Shown: positions 25,090 through 32,555 of the stretch, one piece after another
How the letters are laid out: the number at the start of each line of letters is the position of its first letter
Numbering within the stretch: position 1 is the stretch's first letter
From: Phenylobacterium sp. SCN 70-31
GTDB taxonomy: Bacteria; Pseudomonadota; Alphaproteobacteria; Caulobacterales; Caulobacteraceae
Assembly (NCBI RefSeq): GCF_001724605.1
Contig: NZ_MEEX01000004.1
Coordinates: 1-64,000, forward strand
Length of the DNA stretch: 64,000 nt
Reading direction: 5' to 3'
Position numbers and translations under genes: made by a program
The notes under the pieces: generated by a model
What the model was told of the DNA's origin: nothing
Seen by the model: only the letters and a program-made list of their open reading frames with translations
The model's database searches: none

Positions 25090-25887
25090 ATGTCTGTCTC
25101 GCCGCGTCCGGGGAGTCATGTCGAAGGGGCCGCCGCCCTCGAGAAGGCCCTCGATCTGTGGGTACAGGTCTTGGCCGAACCGGAGCGTTCGCTCCGGGAG
25201 ATCGCGGCGGAGCTCGCCATACCAGCGTCTACCAGCTACCGGCTCGTCTCTGTGTTCGAAAGTCGGGGTCTTATCGCTAAAGTGGGGCGCGGCACCTATG
25301 GCGCCGGACCTGTATTAGCTCAGTTGTTTGGCGTCACCGAGCCCAATTCGTTGTTGATGACCGTAAGTCGACCAGTATTGAAGCGTCTCTCCGCTCGAAT
25401 CGGGCTGACCGTTCATCTTGGTGTATTGCAAGATGATATGGTGACATATTTGATAAAGGAAGGCTGTGTTGACGACCGGCTATTCACCAGAGAGGGCATG
25501 CAACTCGAAGCATACAGTTCTGGAATTGGGAAGATTCTCCTTGCTCACTTGGGAGGCGCTCGCCTCTCGGAGTATCTCAGCGCCGGCGATTTTGTGAAGT
25601 TGACCCCCAACACGATCACCGACCCAACCGCGCTGCGCGAGGAGCTCGAGCGCGTCCTTCGCGAAGATTGCGCATTCGACAGGGCGGAGGTCGCCGAGAA
25701 TTTGTATTGCACTGCCGTTCCCGTTCGGGACCGCGCAGGGCAGGTTGTGGCGGCGATATCTGCTTCGGCGATCGATACGCCTCGGGACGAGCGCATGCTG
25801 GTTGAAGAGCTTGTGTTGTGCGCGAAACAAATCTCCGCTCGGTTCGCCATTCTCGGCGGCGCTCAGCCGCCGCCAGAAGCAATGTGA
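25090..25887 (+). CDS. IclR-family transcriptional regulator
   Basis: A 265-residue regulator with an N-terminal winged helix (about 15-75, including LREIAAELAIPASTSYRLV as recognition region) and a C-terminal effector domain (GLTVHLGVLQDDMVTYL, LEAYSSGIGKILLAHL, CTAVPVRDRAGQVVAAISAS). IclR proteins commonly control aromatic-degradation operons in response to a pathway compound. Its divergent position, 99 bp from the hydratase gene, makes it the likely regulator of the twelve-gene operon. The frame is open further upstream to 24781 but overlaps the hydratase; ATG 25090 gives normal family length. Confidence 0.92.
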   Translation: MSVSPRPGSHVEGAAALEKALDLWVQVLAEPERSLREIAAELAIPASTSYRLVSVFESRGLIAKVGRGTYGAGPVLAQLFGVTEPNSLLMTVSRPVLKRLSARIGLTVHLGVLQDDMVTYLIKEGCVDDRLFTREGMQLEAYSSGIGKILLAHLGGARLSEYLSAGDFVKLTPNTITDPTALREELERVLREDCAFDRAEVAENLYCTAVPVRDRAGQVVAAISASAIDTPRDERMLVEELVLCAKQISARFAILGGAQPPPEAM

Positions 25888-26100
25888 TCGCGGACCCAGC
25901 GGCGAACGCCGGTCGGCTCCCGCCCGCCAAAACCGCGGCGTCCTTCCTGGAAGGGATCGTCTCGTCGCCACAGCTTCTGCGCCGCCGCTCAGAAGTGCTC
26001 CCTCGACTCCCCGCGCTCGCGGGGCTGGCTCGGCGTCGAGAGCGGCCTCAGTCACGGCCCGCTAGGCGGTCGTGCAGGCCCTCGAGCCGGGGGCGGGCGG

Positions 26101-26415
26101 CTAGTCGAGGTCGCCGGCCTCGGCGGCGGGGGACACGCCGGCCACGATGTCGGCGTGTTCCGCTTCGCGGGTCGTGCGCGCCACGTTCAGCCGCACGAAC
26201 AGCTTGGCGCTGCGGTTGGCCTTGAGGGTCTCCGAGACGACAGGGGCGGCGCGCGAGAGGCTCCGCGCCGCCCCGCAGAAGAGCACCTTCAGCCGCCCGG
26301 TCTGGCAGGTGGCCACCAGCAGGTTGCCGGCCGTTGGCGGGAGCTCGGCGGGGGCGGCGCGCCGGAACCGGTAGTGGGCGCCTGAGGCGCCCGGGACATC
26401 GACGAAATCGCTCAT
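26101..26415 (-). CDS. Hypothetical protein of element backbone
   Basis: A 104-residue protein, starting MSDFVDVPGASGAHYRFRR. The middle has NLLVATCQTGRLKVLFCGAARSL, and the end is acidic. The beginning HYRFRRA with LPPTAGNLLVA suggests a compact beta-rich protein. I do not recognise a family. It is divergent from the ssb-like genes and lies just beyond the catabolic island, so it belongs to the mobile backbone. High third-position GC and the absence of a better frame support it. Confidence 0.6.
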   Translation of the reverse strand: MSDFVDVPGASGAHYRFRRAAPAELPPTAGNLLVATCQTGRLKVLFCGAARSLSRAAPVVSETLKANRSAKLFVRLNVARTTREAEHADIVAGVSPAAEAGDLD

Positions 26416-26560
26416 CGGCCCCGACTTACCAACCGATCCGCGGGCACGCCAAGGCCGGAAGTGGGCCGGCAGGAGGCCGGCAGGGGTCGGAGGGAGGGCT
26501 CCGCCGGGTGAAGCGGGCTGGACGATGGGTCTCGCCGCTTCGATGAGCGAGGAGACTGTC

Positions 26561-26908
26561 ATGCAGAACGTGGTGTTTGTCGGCCGGCTGTCGGCCGATC
26601 CGCAGGTGACCGACGACTTCGCGAAGGCGGTGTTCCGGCTGCTGGAGAACCGCGGCCGCGACGCGAGCGGCGAGCCGCGGGTGGTCGGTGTGAACTGCGT
26701 GAGCTGGGCGAAGGGCCTCAACGAGCGCGTCATCGCCCAGGGCCTGGCCAGCGGCTGCGAGGTCGTGGTGATCGGGGCCTTCGTGGACAACCTCTACGAG
26801 GCGCGCGACGGCGGCCAACGCGCCGCCAAGGAGCTGGTCGTCCGCTCTCTCACCGTCCTCGACTGGGCGTCGGACCGCGACGCCTCCGCCGAGCGGCAAG
26901 CCGCCTGA
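26561..26908 (+). CDS. Single-stranded DNA-binding protein paralogue lacking acidic tip
   Basis: A 115-residue OB-fold protein: MQNVVFVGRLSADPQVTDDF resembles the first strand of SSB, VNCVSWAKGLNERV the central region and CEVVVIGAFVDNLYEAR the later strands. It ends DRDASAERQAA, without the acidic hydrophobic tip that SSB uses to recruit other proteins. The start is ATG 26561, preceded by GAGGAGAC; an upstream in-frame start at 26525 would add 12 residues. It sits 29 bp before a second, more canonical SSB gene. Confidence 0.75.
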   Translation: MQNVVFVGRLSADPQVTDDFAKAVFRLLENRGRDASGEPRVVGVNCVSWAKGLNERVIAQGLASGCEVVVIGAFVDNLYEARDGGQRAAKELVVRSLTVLDWASDRDASAERQAA

Positions 26909-26937
26909 TCCCACAATTCGAACCAAGGAGACTGACC

Positions 26938-27342
26938 ATGCAGAGCGTGATCATTGAAGGCTATTTGGCCGCCGATCCTTCCATCCTGTCGGCTCAAGGC
27001 AGCGGCAAGAAGCGCGCCGCCTTCCGGGTGCTGGAAACCCAGCGCTTCCGGCGCGGGGACGGGCAGACCGGGGAGCGCACGACGGGCTTCAACTGCGTGT
27101 GCTTCAACGAGAAGACCGCGGAGGACTACATCGCCGCCTACGCCCAGAAGGGCTCGCGGGTGGTGGTGAGCGGCCACGTGGAGAACGACACCTGGACCGG
27201 GCGCGACGGGACCAAGCACTACGACCTGCGTCTCGTGGTGGAGAACCTGCGGATCAAGGCCAAGGGCCCGCGCCCGGAGCCGGCCTCTCAAGCTGAGGGA
27301 CCGACGACGGTCGCTGATCTCGACGACGAGATCCCGTTCTAG
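26938..27342 (+). CDS. ssb: Single-stranded DNA-binding protein
   Basis: A 134-residue SSB. The OB fold includes IIEGYLAADPSI, a basic loop KKRAAFRVLETQRFRR, FNCVCFNEKTAEDYI and GSRVVVSGHVENDTW, and the protein ends in DLDDEIPF, the standard acidic C-terminal tip for binding partner proteins. Mobile elements carry their own SSB to coat transferred single strands. AAGGAGACTGACC lies just before the ATG. A strong hairpin terminator follows at 27366. Confidence 0.9.
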   Translation: MQSVIIEGYLAADPSILSAQGSGKKRAAFRVLETQRFRRGDGQTGERTTGFNCVCFNEKTAEDYIAAYAQKGSRVVVSGHVENDTWTGRDGTKHYDLRLVVENLRIKAKGPRPEPASQAEGPTTVADLDDEIPF

Positions 27343-27365
27343 AGCCAAGCCTGCTGAAACCTAGG

Positions 27366-27395
27366 GCCCCGCCGGCGATGCCGGCGGGGCTTTCT
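27366..27395. terminator. Rho-independent terminator, probably bidirectional
   Basis: A perfect 11-bp stem (27366-27376 with 27380-27390) around a GAT loop is followed by TTTCT on the plus strand. It lies 23 bp after the ssb stop and directly before the stop of the convergent gene at 27395-27634, so it may serve both. Confidence 0.8.
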
Positions 27396-27634
27396 CATGC
27401 CAGAGTTGACATGTCGGGGTCGCGGCCCAGGACCGCCGCGAGGCCAGGGTCCATCCGACGACGCGTGACGACATGGCGCTCGCCGCACCAGACCACGACG
27501 AACTGCGCGCTGAGATGCTGCTCCAGGACATAGAGGCAATGGACCGTGGCCGCCGCGTCGTCCTCAAGCTCGTGCGCCTCGAAGGAGAGCGAGGTCTGGT
27601 CGAGCTGGCAGGGGTAGAAGGTGTAGAGAGCCAT
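27395..27634 (-). CDS. Conserved hypothetical protein
   Basis: A 79-residue protein beginning MALYTFYPCQLDQTSLSFEA and containing VLEQHLSAQFVVVWCGERHV. Short proteins with this pattern (a beta hairpin with FEA, a helix ending in the VVVW strand, then a basic turn) are frequent hypotheticals in alphaproteobacteria. The ATG at 27634 is preceded by GGAGAG. No function is known. It converges with the ssb gene. Confidence 0.68.
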   Translation of the reverse strand: MALYTFYPCQLDQTSLSFEAHELEDDAAATVHCLYVLEQHLSAQFVVVWCGERHVVTRRRMDPGLAAVLGRDPDMSTLA

Positions 27635-27895
27635 TCTGTCTCTCCGCGCGGCCACCGTCCGAATGCAGGATGGCGCGTGGAACCTTAGCGGAGGCGGGCC
27701 TCCTCCGATGTCGATTCTCGACGCAGCGTGGTCGGGCGTGCCCCGGCCGAAGGGCCGGGTCGGGCTCTAGTCGCCTTCGGCTCCCGGAGCCCCGTGCCGG
27801 GTCTCCGCCCATTCGGGTGACGATCCCTCACGCGAAGACGGAGGAAGGGCGGGCGGGAGGCGAGCCGATCGGGCTCGTCAACCGGAGACACCGCC

Positions 27896-28384
27896 ATGGT
27901 CGCCCGCGACACCTGGACCGACGATCGCGTCGAGACCCTCAGGAAGCTTTGGAAGGATGGCGCGAGCGCCAGCCAGATCGCCCGCGACCTCGGCGCCGGC
28001 ATCACCCGCAACGCGGTGATCGGGAAGATCCATCGCCTCGGCCTGAGCGGCCGGACCGGCGCGCGCCTGCCGGGCGCCGGACGCGCGGACCAGCGCCGGG
28101 AACGTCGGGCGCGTCTTAGGTCCAGGTCCAAGTCCTTCAAGGCCCTCCCGCCGCCGGGTGCGGCCTCCCCTCGCCTGCCTCTGCCACAGAGCGGACTGGC
28201 GAGCGTCGTGACCGTGCGCCTCGGGCAATGTCGATGGCCGATCGGCGACCCCCTCGCGGATGACTTCTGCCTCTGTGGCCGGACGGCGACGCGGGGGGCG
28301 TACTGCGCGCCCCATGGGGCATTGGCCTATCGGCCGGTGGAGCGGAACCACCTCGTCAAGCTGGCCGGCCGGGCGTTGGCCTGA
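27896..28384 (+). CDS. GcrA-family cell-cycle regulator
   Basis: A 162-residue member of the GcrA family, the alphaproteobacterial factor that binds sigma-70 and acts at promoters carrying CcrM-methylated GAnTC sites. The N-terminal DNA-binding part is clear: WTDDRVETLRKLWKDGASAS and ARDLGAGITRNAVIGKIHRL. The C-terminal part keeps CRWPIGDPLADDFCLCG and YCAPHGALAYRP. The protein appears full length. Chromosomal GcrA stands alone; this copy lies among ssb, relaxase and other mobile genes, so it is likely an extra, element-encoded version. A rich GGAGGAAGGGC leader precedes it by about 45 bp. Confidence 0.9.
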   Translation: MVARDTWTDDRVETLRKLWKDGASASQIARDLGAGITRNAVIGKIHRLGLSGRTGARLPGAGRADQRRERRARLRSRSKSFKALPPPGAASPRLPLPQSGLASVVTVRLGQCRWPIGDPLADDFCLCGRTATRGAYCAPHGALAYRPVERNHLVKLAGRALA

Positions 28385-28423
28385 TCGACTTCAGCCATCG
28401 GCGCGAATGGCGCGCCGAGTTGA

Positions 28424-28447
28424 GCGCCCGCCTCTTCGGGCGGGCGC
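28424..28447 (+). terminator. Stem-loop after gcrA-like gene
   Basis: A 9-bp perfect stem (28424-28432 with 28439-28447) lies about 40 bp after the stop of the GcrA-like gene. No T-run follows, so it is at best a weak intrinsic terminator or an mRNA-stabilising hairpin. Confidence 0.4.
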
Positions 28448-28632
28448 AACGCCCCCACACAACGCCCTCTCATCTTGTCACGTCACCCGGGCCGTCAACG
28501 GCCTGGCGGCCGTTTCCCTCCGCTTCGCGTGAGGCGCTCCGCTCCGGTGACTGCCCGGGACCCGACGTGGCCAAGACAGAGGTCGTTGCGCTGGGGCGCA
28601 TCGGCGATTCCTCTCAACCTTGGAGTCCTTCG

Positions 28633-29565
28633 ATGACCTTCTCCCTTCATGCCTTCTCGACCACCGATACCGCGTTCGACGTGCAAGCCTCGGCGCTGGA
28701 AGACGTCCGGCCGCACCCGACCGAAGCCGCCCTGACCCAGCTCGGCCTGGCGGTGATGACCGAGCTCCTCGATCTGATCGGCGACACCGCACTGGAGGAT
28801 GTGCAGACGATCCTGGCCGAAAGCCTGATCGGCGCCTTCCATTCAGCGGCCGGCCGGATCGAGCGTGATGCGGATCGGGCGCGCGACCGCATGCGGATCC
28901 TGGAGCGCGACTTCGATGGGTCCGAGATGGCCGACACCGAGCTGCAGGACGCCACGCGCCTGGCGCGGTCTACGGATGTCGCCCAGGCGGCCTGCGAGCT
29001 GATCCGCGACGCGGCGGCCGAGGTCTATACGACCGCGACCGGGGACGTCTGGACGCCCTGGCGCGGCAGCCGGCGGGGCACGCACCTGACCGCGGCGCAG
29101 TTGGAGGCCAAGCAGGCCCTGCGCGGCATCGAGCGGCGTCGGTCGGCCGAGGCCGATCCGGGCGGTCCCATCGTGGCGTTCCGGGCTGCCCCGTTCGCCG
29201 ACAGTCAGGCGGACGCCAACCGCATCTTCGACGCCCTGAACTGGGCCCGCGAGCAGTGGCCGGACATGGCGCTCGCCACCACCGGAGCCAAGGGCGCGGA
29301 GCGGATCGCGATCCGCTGGGCGCAGCAGAAAGGTGTCACGCTCGTGGTCGCCCGGGCGGACTTCGACCGACACGGCAAGGCGGCTCCGTTCCGCGCCAAT
29401 GACGAACTCATGGCGCTCGAACCCACCTGCTGCCTGACCCTGGCGCAGTCCCTGGACGAAGCCCGGGCGGCTGGTTCGCATCCGTTCGGACCGGCCCTGA
29501 ACCTCGCTCAGCAGGCCAACTCACGAGGCGTGCAGCACATGCCCATCCGGGCTCGCGCAGCCTGA
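28633..29565 (+). CDS. DUF2493 (SLOG/YspA-like) domain protein
   Basis: A 310-residue protein. The first 180 residues are helical with no family I can name. The C-terminal part from about 190 fits DUF2493, a Rossmann-like SLOG-superfamily domain: VAFRAAPFADSQADANRIFDAL, DMALATTGAKGAERIAIRWA and VTLVVARADFDRHGKAAPFRAND. SLOG proteins bind nucleotide-like ligands, and this type is common on alphaproteobacterial plasmids, with unknown function. ATG 28633 follows TTGGAG; the frame runs open upstream to 28420 but that part is not protein-like. Confidence 0.78.
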   Translation: MTFSLHAFSTTDTAFDVQASALEDVRPHPTEAALTQLGLAVMTELLDLIGDTALEDVQTILAESLIGAFHSAAGRIERDADRARDRMRILERDFDGSEMADTELQDATRLARSTDVAQAACELIRDAAAEVYTTATGDVWTPWRGSRRGTHLTAAQLEAKQALRGIERRRSAEADPGGPIVAFRAAPFADSQADANRIFDALNWAREQWPDMALATTGAKGAERIAIRWAQQKGVTLVVARADFDRHGKAAPFRANDELMALEPTCCLTLAQSLDEARAAGSHPFGPALNLAQQANSRGVQHMPIRARAA

Positions 29566-29589
29566 CATCCAAACGCTTCCGACCTTCGA

Positions 29590-29620
29590 CCCGCTCGGCT
29601 CCGGCCGGGCGGGTTTCTTC
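29590..29620 (+). terminator. Rho-independent terminator
   Basis: A 10-bp stem (29590-29599 with 29604-29613, one G-T pair) around a TCCG loop is followed by TTTCTTCG. It lies 24 bp after the DUF2493 stop. Confidence 0.75.
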
Positions 29621-29860
29621 GTTTGGCCAGAGGAGCGGCGACTCAGATTAGGGTCCGCTGAGACCGACCACAGACCTTTGCGCCGACTTGCTTGTTGTTG
29701 ATGATGATTGACGACCTCTCCGATTTAGTGGCTTAGGGCAAGATAAAAGGAGTGTTTTCGGCTCTGTTTTTCTCTACACTTTCAGCCTCTTGAGCGACCT
29801 CGGGCGCTCGTCGCCGACGTGCGGTGACGTGTGTGCTTCGACGGTCCTGAGCGAGGCGCT
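29621..29860. other. AT-richer gap before relaxase gene
   Basis: No gene is seen. The stretch 29690-29800 is clearly richer in A and T than its surroundings, with TTGACG near 29718 and AAGATAAAAGG some 30 bases later, so it may hold the relaxase promoter and perhaps an oriT. Neither is proven. Confidence 0.3.
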
Positions 29861-31102
29861 ATGCTGGCCCGAGACGCTATCCGCGTTCGTCTGTCCGGGT
29901 CGTCGGATCCGGAACCGCCACGACGCCTGGCGCGACTTCCGAACCGCCTGAAGGCGGACAAGGCGCCGGCGCGAACAGCGATCCTCCAGCGTCTCGCGGC
30001 CTCCCGCTTGTTTGCCTTCGGCGATCGCGCCGGTGTGCTGCGATCGGCGCAGGCGCGCTCAGGACGGGCCTTCCGACTGGACGTCCGGCAACGGGTCATC
30101 GTGAAAGCGCTGGTGGCGCGCCATATAGGTCGGGGCTTCGAGCGTAACGCGGCATTGGCCGCTCACGTGTCTTATCTGGCGCGCAGCGGCGCCGGTGTTG
30201 AGGGCGGGCGGGCCGACTTCTTCGACCGCGAGCTGGACGCGGTCGACGCCTCCCGAACGACAAAGAGCTGGGGTGAGGATCGCCACCACTTCCGCTTCAT
30301 CGTCTCACCTGAACACGGTGATCGCATCGCCGACCTCAGGCGCTTCACCCGCGAGACCATGAAGCGTGTCGCGGAAGACCTCGGGGAGCCTGACCTGCAG
30401 TGGCTGGGCGTCTGTCACTTCGACACCGACCAGCCGCACGCGCACGTCCTGGTTCGCGGTCGTCGCGCGTCCGGCCGCGACCTCGTCATTCCACGCGACT
30501 ACATCGGCTATGGGTTTCGAGCCCGGGCTCAGGAGGTGGCTCACGAGCTGCTGGGCGATCTGTCCCGGGTAGAGGCCGAGCAGCGGATATGGCGCGAAAC
30601 CCAGGCTGATCGCTTCACCGGGTTCGATCGGCGACTCCTGCAGGCCGCCGACGCCAATCTTGAGGTCGAGGATGGCGTGGGCGGCACGGACGCCTGGGCC
30701 GCCCTCAACCGCGGCCGTCTGCGGCACCTCGAGACCCTTGGGTTGGCCACGCGGCACGGACCGCGCTACCGGCTGGCCCCGGACCTCGAGGCGAAGCTGC
30801 GGACGCTGCAGGTGCGGCGCGACGTAGTCCGAAGCCTGCATCAGCGACGGCTGGAAGCGGGTCGAGACGTGCGCGAGCTCGGTGACGAGCCCGTCCGTGG
30901 TCGGGTCGTGAAGAGCGGTCACCACGACGAGCTCGGAGCCTCCGGCTGGGTCATCGTTCGCGACGCGCAGGGCGTAGAGCACTTCGCGCGATTGCGCACC
31001 GCCCAAACCTTGCCCGGGACAGGCCGCGCCGTGGAACTCGGCCCCGGCCTGGGCGGGGCGTCGGTGACCGAGCTTGGGCGCGGACAGGGTCTCGAGCGCT
31101 AA
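29861..31102 (+). CDS. Relaxase/mobilisation nuclease with DUF3363-like C-terminus
   Basis: A 413-residue relaxase. The histidine motif is in CHFDTDQPHAHVLVRG, preceded by HHFRFIVSPEHGDRIADL, as in the VirD2-like relaxases that carry a DUF3363 domain. The C-terminal half (from about DRFTGFDRRLLQA) matches DUF3363, with HLETLGLATRHGPRYRLAP and VKSGHHDELGASGWVIV. The enzyme would nick one strand at oriT and lead it through the transfer channel. Proteins of this family are often longer, so this may be a trimmed form. I prefer ATG 29861 (GAGCGAGG before it) over the in-frame GTG at 29831. A second relaxase of another type is encoded at 40252-41280. Confidence 0.82.
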   Translation: MLARDAIRVRLSGSSDPEPPRRLARLPNRLKADKAPARTAILQRLAASRLFAFGDRAGVLRSAQARSGRAFRLDVRQRVIVKALVARHIGRGFERNAALAAHVSYLARSGAGVEGGRADFFDRELDAVDASRTTKSWGEDRHHFRFIVSPEHGDRIADLRRFTRETMKRVAEDLGEPDLQWLGVCHFDTDQPHAHVLVRGRRASGRDLVIPRDYIGYGFRARAQEVAHELLGDLSRVEAEQRIWRETQADRFTGFDRRLLQAADANLEVEDGVGGTDAWAALNRGRLRHLETLGLATRHGPRYRLAPDLEAKLRTLQVRRDVVRSLHQRRLEAGRDVRELGDEPVRGRVVKSGHHDELGASGWVIVRDAQGVEHFARLRTAQTLPGTGRAVELGPGLGGASVTELGRGQGLER

Positions 31103-31156
31103 CGCGCGCGACAAATTCGACTCGTCCCCGGCTGTAAGTTCTGCTTTTGTTCTTAC

Positions 31157-31318
31157 ATGGTAATCAGCAACGACAACCAGCCGCGCGGGGACACGGCGCG
31201 CATCCTGCCGATCCTGGGCAGGGTCCACAGCGACGGCCGGATCCAGGAACGGGGCCCCGGCATGCCCCGTTGCCCAATGCGTCGCCCGGTGCATCCAAAC
31301 GATCCGCGGGAGGCCTAG
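31157..31318 (+). CDS. Very small hypothetical protein
   Basis: A 53-residue ORF starting MVISNDNQPRGDTARILPIL and ending in a TAG that directly abuts the ATG of the next gene. The reading looks protein-like and the tight spacing suggests translational coupling. Upstream, TGTAAG and CTTACA form a 6-bp inverted repeat (31133-31138, 31152-31157) that ends at the start codon. No ribosome site is obvious. Function unknown. Confidence 0.42.
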   Translation: MVISNDNQPRGDTARILPILGRVHSDGRIQERGPGMPRCPMRRPVHPNDPREA

Positions 31319-31789
31319 ATGGTCTACCGGTCTCGGAGCGGGCTCGGTGACAAGGCGAGCTGTGTCGGTGTGTTCAACGACCTGCGGCCCTACGCGGAGC
31401 AATTGCTCGAATGGCGTTCTGGCGTCGTGATGCCGAGCCTCGACTGGATGGCGATCAGCATCGCCTGGGACGGTCTGGAGACCTCAGCCTACCATTTCAC
31501 GCGCCGGCGGAACTTCTACTTCGAGCTGGAGCGGGAATGGTCCGAGCGGCGCGGCGCCAACAACCCGCTTGGCGACCGGCAGGAGGCGATCGCAGCGTTC
31601 AAATCGGCCGCCCCATTCGTGCAGCAGTTGCGCGGCCTCATGGAGCGCTGCCCGCCGTTCGGGCGCGACTACCTGGCCCTCATGATCGCGTTGGAGAGCC
31701 TCGAGACGACCGCGCTGCACTTCACACGCGTGCACAGCTTCTACGGCGCCACGGGCGACGGCGCCGGGCCCACCCGCCCTGCGTTCTGA
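31319..31789 (+). CDS. Hypothetical protein with internal duplication
   Basis: A 156-residue protein with two similar segments: AISIAWDGLETSAYHFTRRR near residue 46 and LMIALESLETTALHFTRVHS near residue 121, each followed by FY. The shared pattern is IA-x3-LET-x-A-x-HFTR-x3-FY, so it looks like a duplicated helical unit of about 75 residues. I do not recognise a family; conserved His, Thr and Arg in both copies hint at a binding site. It begins immediately after the previous stop and is downstream of the relaxase gene. Confidence 0.62.
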   Translation: MVYRSRSGLGDKASCVGVFNDLRPYAEQLLEWRSGVVMPSLDWMAISIAWDGLETSAYHFTRRRNFYFELEREWSERRGANNPLGDRQEAIAAFKSAAPFVQQLRGLMERCPPFGRDYLALMIALESLETTALHFTRVHSFYGATGDGAGPTRPAF

Positions 31790-31999
31790 CACGATGGGGC
31801 AGATGTTCCAGAACCTGCATCGCTCCATGACGCCGGCGCAACACTCAAGATCCGATGCGATGGCTGCGAACACCTCGCGACGCTGACGTTCCGCGAAGCC
31901 GTTGACGCCTGCGGCTCCGACGCCACGCCAATGGACATCCGTCGGCGCGCCAGATGCCGCCAGTGTGGCGCGGAGGGCCGTGCCACTGTCTGGATCTGA
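31790..31999 (+). pseudogene. Zinc-ribbon protein frame without a start codon
   Basis: Right after the TGA of the preceding gene, in the same frame, an open frame encodes about 69 residues with DVPEPASLHDAGATLKIRCDG, a CDGC pair, and later RARCRQCGAEGRATVWI before a stop. The two CxxC pairs indicate a zinc ribbon, and the composition is clearly that of a protein. There is no ATG, GTG or TTG in this frame before the first zinc pair. An ATG at 31794 exists one frame over, so a frameshift near the start, or a lost start codon, is likely. Confidence 0.45.
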
Positions 32000-32306
32000 A
32001 CCCGTATCGACGCTGAAGGCGCCGCCCAAGAAGGCGCTCCAGGCCTTCCAGGTCGGACAGGTCGGGCGCGACACCGTGGCGGACTACCTGAGGAAGGGAT
32101 GGTCGCTGGCCATCTGCTGCAAGGCCTGCGAGCGCCTCGTCGAATGGACGCCGCCGGAGTTGGCGCGTCGGTTCGGCGATGGGTCTCAGGTGCGCGTTTC
32201 GGCGCTCGTGGAAAGGCTCGCCTGCGCGGGCGACGAGGGGTGCGGCGCGCGTGAGATCGCCGTCTTTCCGCACCTGTTTGACGGTAAGTGGCCGCGGGAC
32301 GCCTAA
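31980..32306 (+). CDS. Hypothetical protein with cysteine clusters
   Basis: A 108-residue protein. The GTG start at 31980 has GGAGGG right before it and overlaps the end of the zinc-ribbon frame by 20 bp. The sequence contains VADYLRKGWSLAICCKACERLVEW and later LACAGDEGCGAREIAVFP; the CCKAC and CAGDEGC groups could bind zinc. It resembles small plasmid-borne zinc-ribbon hypotheticals. The frame is open upstream to 31902, but that part reads like noise. It converges with the gene at 32303-32548, overlapping by 4 bp. Confidence 0.58.
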   Translation: MPLSGSEPVSTLKAPPKKALQAFQVGQVGRDTVADYLRKGWSLAICCKACERLVEWTPPELARRFGDGSQVRVSALVERLACAGDEGCGAREIAVFPHLFDGKWPRDA

Positions 32307-32548
32307 CGCCCGCGGCTCGGCTTGACCGCCGGGAGGAGCCGAGGACCTGCGGAGCGCGCGACCCATGTCACCGGCATGCCCATGACCTGGGCCGGTTTGC
32401 CGGAGCGCTCGGGCTGAATGAGCGGATCGCTCGGCCGACCGCGAGACCGCACCAGGTCGTCGAACTCCTGGCGCGTGAGCCGAATGCCGGTCGCCTCAAC
32501 GCCGGCGCGATCGTTCAGCTCCAGTTGAATGTCGGTCAGGGTCAGCAT
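32303..32548 (-). CDS. Small hypothetical protein
   Basis: An 81-residue protein starting MLTLTDIQLELNDRAGVEAT, followed by IRLTRQEFDDLVRSRG and GMPVTWVARSAGPRLLP. It is mixed helix and strand with a basic end. I do not recognise it. The in-frame start at 32572 adds eight unlikely residues. It is followed upstream by the small membrane protein gene in the same direction. Confidence 0.5.
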   Translation of the reverse strand: MLTLTDIQLELNDRAGVEATGIRLTRQEFDDLVRSRGRPSDPLIQPERSGKPAQVMGMPVTWVARSAGPRLLPAVKPSRGR

Positions 32549-32555
32549 CGGCGGG

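Noticed and set aside
26009..26024. Hairpin CCCCGCG-CT-CGCGGGG after the IclR gene as a terminator
   Set aside because: The loop is too small as written, there is no T-run, and it lies more than 120 bp after the stop.
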